Below, one piece after another: positions 59,319 through 64,000 of a stretch of DNA of 64,000 bases. Origin of the DNA: Hydra vulgaris (Eukaryota; Cnidaria; Hydrozoa; Anthoathecata; Hydridae). The stretch's first letter is position 1. Each line of letters opens with the position of its first letter. The stretch lies in the NCBI RefSeq assembly GCF_038396675.1, contig NC_088922.1, positions 64,471,501-64,535,500 on the forward strand. The letters run 5' to 3'. Both the position numbers and the translations under genes were made by a program. The notes under the pieces are model-generated. The model did not search any database. It saw only the letters and a list, made by a program, of their open reading frames with translations, and was not told where the DNA came from.

Positions 59319-59361
59319 AACATTACTCAGAGTTTCACGCAAATAGCGATCATCAGATGTT
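59319..59361 (-). ncRNA. hammerhead ribozyme motif (type I, short stem III)
   Basis: On the minus strand: stem I AACAT (59361-59357), CTGATGA (59356-59350), stem II CGC/GCG with loop TATTT and a T-T pair at its base (59349-59337), GAAA (59336-59333), stem III CTC-T-GAG (59332-59326), TA at the cleavage position (GTA), stem I return ATGTT (59323-59319). Every invariant core base is present. It is on the coding strand, just after the GIY-YIG gene, where Penelope-like elements are known to carry hammerheads. Cleavage would be expected after the A at 59324. Fold by eye only. Confidence 0.78.
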
Positions 59362-59396
59362 ACATATCTCAAAAAAACAACGTCAAAAAAAATATA

Positions 59397-60478
59397 TTAA
59401 AAATACAGAGGAGTGTCTTCTTTGATGACATTAAAGTTATTCATCATATATTTGTTTTCATGGCGACACTTAGACGCAAGTTCGTTTGGCTTATTTAGTA
59501 AAGGCAATGGGGATGAAATTATATGATATTTTTCCATCAAGCATAAATTACATGACTTACCACCAGGTTTAAACGGTTCAGCCTGGTCTAAAATTTTCCA
59601 CAAAAGGACAGGATTTAAACCTTTCTTTTTAACACTCCACACAAATTTAGAAAGTTCAGTAGAGTTTGACCCACTTTCATAACGAAAGGAATTATTGTGC
59701 TTGTAAAGGCGATCTTTAAAAGTTTTTTCTGTAACCCCAATATAATATCTGCCTTCATCTTGCGGATTTGTCTTAACATTACATAAATAGATGACATTTT
59801 TAGTTAAACATTTTTCATTAAGTGGACATAAATTAATCTGTCAGCAGTTGCACGTTGGAGCATTAAGGTTTGAAGAATTTGATAAAATTTTATTGTTATG
59901 TGAAGTGATGATGTTACAAATATTGGGAAGACAGCTATAGATAACCTTCAGGTTGTTTCGATTAAACAGCTTATGGAATTTATGAGATTTTAAGAAGTTT
60001 CTATCGATTAAATTTAAGAAAAGTTTGGCTACGTTTGTCTTGACATTAATTGAAAACGGAGGGTTAAACCAAATAATATTTCGTGCACGTGATTTTGCAA
60101 CTTTTATAGAATCATTGGCAAATGCAGTAATGTTTTCTTTAAATTCACTAGACTTGAGGGCACTGTTGTAAAAAGTAGCGGCTCGATTAAAAACTTCATT
60201 ACTTGAAGATATACTTCTTATACAATTAGATATCATTGAGGGAATAGCTTAAAGAATGTTTGGAGGATGGTTCGAATTAACATTGATATATAATGGGATG
60301 TCGCCTGCTTTTCTATATGGCTGATAAGAATTGTCAGACAAGTTGAGCAAAATGTCAGGAAAGTTAACAATTTTTAAATTGAATTTATTGTTATATTTAG
60401 TTTGAATTTTTCTTTAAAAAGAATGATAAGGTTTTTCTTTATTATTTCCGATTGCGGTCCACTAATACTATTGAAACA
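59397..60478 (-). pseudogene. Penelope-like RT C-terminus + GIY-YIG endonuclease, two stops
   Basis: Reads SNHPPNIL-stop-AIPSMISNCIRSISSS, then NIIWFNPPFSINVKTNVAKL and SCLPNICNIITSHNNKILS (usual RT thumb region of cnidarian Penelope-like proteins), TCNC-stop-QINLCPLNEKC, VIYLCNV, GRYYIGVTEKTF (the GIY-YIG core, Y-I-G at about 59750) and SGSNSTELSKFVWSVKKKGL, with CNLCLMEKYHI near the end at 59397. The frame is the same across both stops, so damage is light; a further shift lies near 60375. The GIY-YIG nuclease cuts target DNA in active relatives. Confidence 0.8.
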
Positions 60479-60796
<318 letters not shown>

Positions 60797-61359
60797 TAAT
60801 GTACCAATGAATAAGGCCAATTGTAATAATAAGGTTTAACGTATGTATATTTAATGGTAATATTTTAGTATTAGGTATGTAATTTGCATTTATAAGCTGC
60901 CCCTATGCACAAGTAGTGGCTTGGCCTATAAGCTAATTTCTAAAATGCCAACATCAGTTAAACCTTATCTTTTACTGCTGACTTAGATGAGCAGTGTGAA
61001 GTCATACTGAATTAGCCTGCTGCCGGGCCCTTTTATACATTCATTGGCTGACAAATAGCCTGACTCGCTTCAGAGTGCTGCTACATTGACTGAGGGTTCG
61101 GCATGGGGCAGCAATCTTTTTATTTATTATTCTTCGTTTTTTCTTCTTTTTCTAAAAAAGCTGTATCAATTTTGATAAGCACAAAAAGTGAGCAAATGCT
61201 TACATAAATAATAGTAGATATATATTTATATTATTATTTTATAAACATCAATAAATACGAGTTTGTCTCAATTTATTTTTTAAAAGAAATTTTTGCTGGA
61301 TTGTTGTGTCCAGCGTCTTCAAAAGATTTTTTTTTTTGTTTACTTTTCTTCAACATCTT

Positions 61360-62222
61360 GAAAAAAGAGCACTTAATACAGCACTGAAAACCAACCCAGT
61401 TATTGATTTAAAGTTATTTTATAGATACATAGATGGCAGTTATGCTAGAGTCCCAGGCTGATCAATTTATGACAATACTTAATCAACAGCATCCAAAAAT
61501 ACAATATACTATCAAATTTGAAAATGACAAAAAAAACTCTAAATTTCCTAGACATATGCATAATAAGTAACAAAAAAGGTAAATATGAATTTAAAATGCA
61601 CAGAAAAAACGCAATTACTAACATTCAAGTTAAGGCAACATCAAACTATGACCCACAAATTTTGAATGAAATATTCAAGGGTTTCGTAAATAGAGCATTT
61701 AATGTATGCAGTCCAAAACATATAGAAAACGAACTGAAATTCCTTATTCAAGTATTTGTCGAAAATAGCTACAAACAGTCTAATCTCATAAAAATCATAA
61801 AAGAAATAAAACGAAAGAACAAAAAATCACATGTGACTACTAAAAACATCGAAAACATCACCAGTACATATCTAATGATTTCATTACCTTGGGTACCAAT
61901 ATTGTCTCCCAAATTACGTAAGGTGTTTAGGAAGGCAGGATATAAAACGGTCTTAAAATCAAACCTAAACCTTGAGGCAATATTAACATCAAAAAATAAA
62001 TCCAAACTACAACTGAACAGCCACCCAGGAGTCTACCTTATTAAATGTCATTGTAGCAAAAAGTATATAGGTGAAAAAAAAATGCGAATAAAAACATGCA
62101 TGCAACAACACAAAAATAGTACAATAGGAAATAAAACAGAACAATCTGCATTAGTCACATACATGAGACATTGTACACAACAAATTAACTGGGACAGTTG
62201 CAGAACTCTAAAAGTTATATAA
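61360..62222 (+). pseudogene. Penelope-like RT C-terminus + GIY-YIG endonuclease (second copy)
   Basis: Before 61518 shifted frames read RYIDGSYA and MTILNQQHPKIQYTIKFEND. The main frame (61518-62222, 234 residues) reads TLNFLDICIISNKKGKYEFK, HRKNAITN, SLPWVPILSPKLRKVFRKAG and LNSHPGVYLIKCHCSKKYIG, the last being a GIY-YIG core with the two cysteines found in many Penelope proteins. The RT palm is missing. It ends inside the palindrome at 62187-62257, so its last residues may not be original. It belongs to a different lineage from the minus-strand copy at 59.4 kb. Confidence 0.7.
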
Positions 62223-62257
62223 TTTATAACTTTTAGAGTTCTGCAACTGTCCCAGTT
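62187..62257. repeat. near-perfect inverted repeat, followed by tandem copies
   Basis: Arms of 33 bases (AACTGGGACAGTTGCAGAAC and on) around a 5-base spacer. CAACTGTCCCAGTTGCA words then repeat to 62313. The left arm is the end of the Penelope-like gene. Confidence 0.96.
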
Positions 62258-62319
62258 GCAAGTTGCAACTGTCCCAGTTGCAGTTGCGTTTAGAGTTCTG
62301 CAACTGTCCCAGTCCCTAT

Positions 62320-62940
62320 AATAACAGGCCTTGACATCACACAAAACACCATAAAAACTTAAGGCTGATTAAACTTTCATTACTTTTATTGATATATTTT
62401 CATATGAGGTAAGGTGTAATGGTAATCTATGTTTTCTAATAAAAATCCCTAATAAAAATATAAATATAAAAAGAAAACCAAAAAACTGTTAAAAAATAAT
62501 TACATTTTTTGTATTTTAAATTTCATCAATAATATCAATGTGTTTAATTATATATTACAAAGATAGCTGTATTTTTTTTGCTTATAGAACATAACTAAAA
62601 AAAAAAGATTACAATGAAAATCACCAACAATGAAAAACACCTACAAAAATCGATTCGCACAAAAAAAAGTTTTATCAATATATCTCAAGAGGGTGAATAT
62701 TTAAAAACTCAAATATATTGAGAGACATAAAGGCTACAAAGGAAAATAAAATATATAACAAGGAAGTAGCATAATAAATTACAAAACTAATTTTCACATA
62801 AATTACGATAGCTTTAGTATTTTTGTTTTAGATTCTTTGCTACTGCTGGGAGTGATAATAAGTGTGTAGTTCTTTAGCAAAATATTAGAATATATTCTGT
62901 ATTGTTTTTTTATGATTTTAAATTTATATTTCGCTGCTAT
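62320..62940. other. AT-rich stretch without recognised gene
   Basis: No coding signal, element end or RNA gene was seen. Confidence 0.45.
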
Positions 62941-63079
62941 GAACTAAAACTGAGTAACACAAAATGTTCTGCATAAAGAGCCAGTAGCACTTTGAAAAAA
63001 ATAAGCAAAATATTGACAATTGGACAAGAGTATCAGAAAGAATTTCTGCCTCTGTTTAGGCTATTCAGATAACTTGCAT

Positions 63080-63985
63080 ATTTATTATAATAATAAATAT
63101 GGCTGCATCATCATAAATTTTTATTTTGCTTTTTTGCCCATAGCTGGCTATGTAAACTAGAGCCACTAATATAGATTTATTAACTGAGCTTTCAAGATCA
63201 ATAAATACAGCAGTACCTTCAAATGCTTTATTTTGAATCTCTGGATGCGTTCTTATGACAGCTACTGTTTTTTCTCAAAAAATAGATAAACAAAACTTTG
63301 CAGATCATTTTTCTATTGGTTTTGGATAAATTTAGCTGTAAGATAAGAGTAAGTTTAAAAAGACGCATTCATTTTTATATAATTTTTTTTTGCATTCATT
63401 TTTATATAAAGTTTCCAAATCACTCCACTTAGCCAAAGCCAGTTCTCCATTGTGAAAAAATTGAAGCTCACCAGTCTTTTCTATAAATCAATTGTTCTAT
63501 ATAGATTTTAAGAGACGTACATAATCATATAATAAATATATACCTGATGTTGTTAACCATGGTTTACTATTAACTGTTTTAAACATTTTAAAATATGGTT
63601 GATTTACATGGTTACCATCAGTAATTATTGCTAGTGTCTTACTAATATCAATATTATTTATCAACAGTTTTTGACATTGAATAAATTGAAATTCATAGGA
63701 AAGATTTGCAACAGGTTAAGCTCTACATATAAATTCCAGGCCTCTTAAAAGATAAATCATAAATAATAATATAGTTTTAGCAAATTTTTAAGGGTAGTTT
63801 ATTGCATGTCCAAACAAAGCACCTCTTTGGTATAGTAATGAAGTTTTGACATGAACTTCATCAATTAAAACTATTTTAATTCTTTTCAATGGATCTTAAT
63901 TCATAAAAATACTATTTATGAAATTTAGGTCCTCCATTATTTATATAGCTTATTTTTGAAGTCAATCATGCTAAAGTCTGTATAC
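63080..63985 (-). pseudogene. P-element-like (THAP9-type) transposase relic
   Basis: Minus strand in slightly shifting frames: KRIKIVLIDEVHVKTSLLYQ, RGALFGHAINYPLKFAKTIL, FICRAYPVANLS, KTLAIITDGNHVNQPYFKMF, KTVNSKPWLTT, GIYLLYDYVRLLKSI and TGELQFFHNGELALAKWSDL. The order (a D-E start block, an A-I-x-D-G-x-x-x-N block and a Y-D-x-x-H-L-x-K-x-I-x-N-N block) is that of the RNase H region of P-type transposases. Several stops interrupt it. The N-terminal THAP finger, if any, lies beyond the window. Confidence 0.55.
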
Positions 63986-64000
63986 TTGGCAATATGTAGT

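Larger units (their letters stand above)
59281..60478 (-). mobile_element. Penelope-like retroelement, 5'-truncated, with 3' hammerhead motif
   Basis: Minus-strand coding with RT C-terminal region and GIY-YIG domain, then a 3' region carrying the hammerhead fold at 59319-59361. The element is bounded by (TA)n arrays on both sides (60481 onward and 59278 downward). The upstream RT palm is missing. Confidence 0.75.

Overview
The window looks like AT-rich nuclear DNA of a hydrozoan cnidarian, most likely Hydra. The reasons are the very high A+T content, introns bounded by GT-AG, 3' splice-acceptor-like sites just upstream of start codons (as expected with spliced-leader trans-splicing), animal gene families, and a dense mix of CR1-like and other non-LTR retroelements, Penelope-like elements, hAT, Tc1, pogo/Tigger and P-like transposons, with long (TA)n arrays. 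The species assignment is an inference; no database search was possible.

Host genes are few and all on the + strand. (1) An ADISSP/C20orf27-like gene, seen as two phase-matched exons (13939-14197 and 21691-21911) separated by a 7.5 kb intron full of transposons. (2) An intact, apparently intronless CLN3 (battenin) gene at 22243-23499, only about 330 bp downstream, so the two could be co-transcribed. (3) MRPS12 (mitochondrial uS12m) at 25246-25749, also in one exon, with a splice acceptor 8 bases before its ATG. (4) The first two coding exons of a SYAP1-like gene (43217-43367 and 55569-55648), split by a 12.2 kb intron; later exons were not found in the window.

The rest is mostly mobile DNA, often nested. 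At 0.1-5.5 kb a pogo-like element carries a CR1-like retrotransposon. At 5.6-9.3 kb there are Tc1/mariner remains, including one copy with clear ends (8098-9283). At 9.6-12.4 kb there are a fold-back MITE and a TIR element. At 15.4-16.8 kb there is a pogo-like element with a 345 bp hairpin. At 17.5-20.2 kb a nearly intact hAT element sits inside a Tc1 transposase gene. At 26-28 kb and 28.1-32.6 kb there are CR1-like copies, and the second is split by a 2855 bp DNA transposon coding for a DUF7869-like DDE protein with an AATT target duplication. At 33.6-40.5 kb there is a decayed intron-containing hAT split by a jockey-like retrotransposon. At 46.5-47.7 kb a deleted hAT lies in a (TA)n array. 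At 52.5-54.2 kb there is a Tigger element. At 56-58.2 kb there are more copies of the jockey-like retroelement. At 59.3-62.3 kb there are two Penelope-like elements with GIY-YIG domains, one followed by a hammerhead ribozyme motif. At 62.9-64 kb there is a P-like transposase relic.

The least ordinary signals are two hammerhead ribozyme folds (59319-59361 minus; 52042-52081 plus), the AATT-flanked DUF7869-type transposon whose removal restores the reading frame of the element around it, and an unusual number of near-perfect short-spacer inverted repeats (at least 15).
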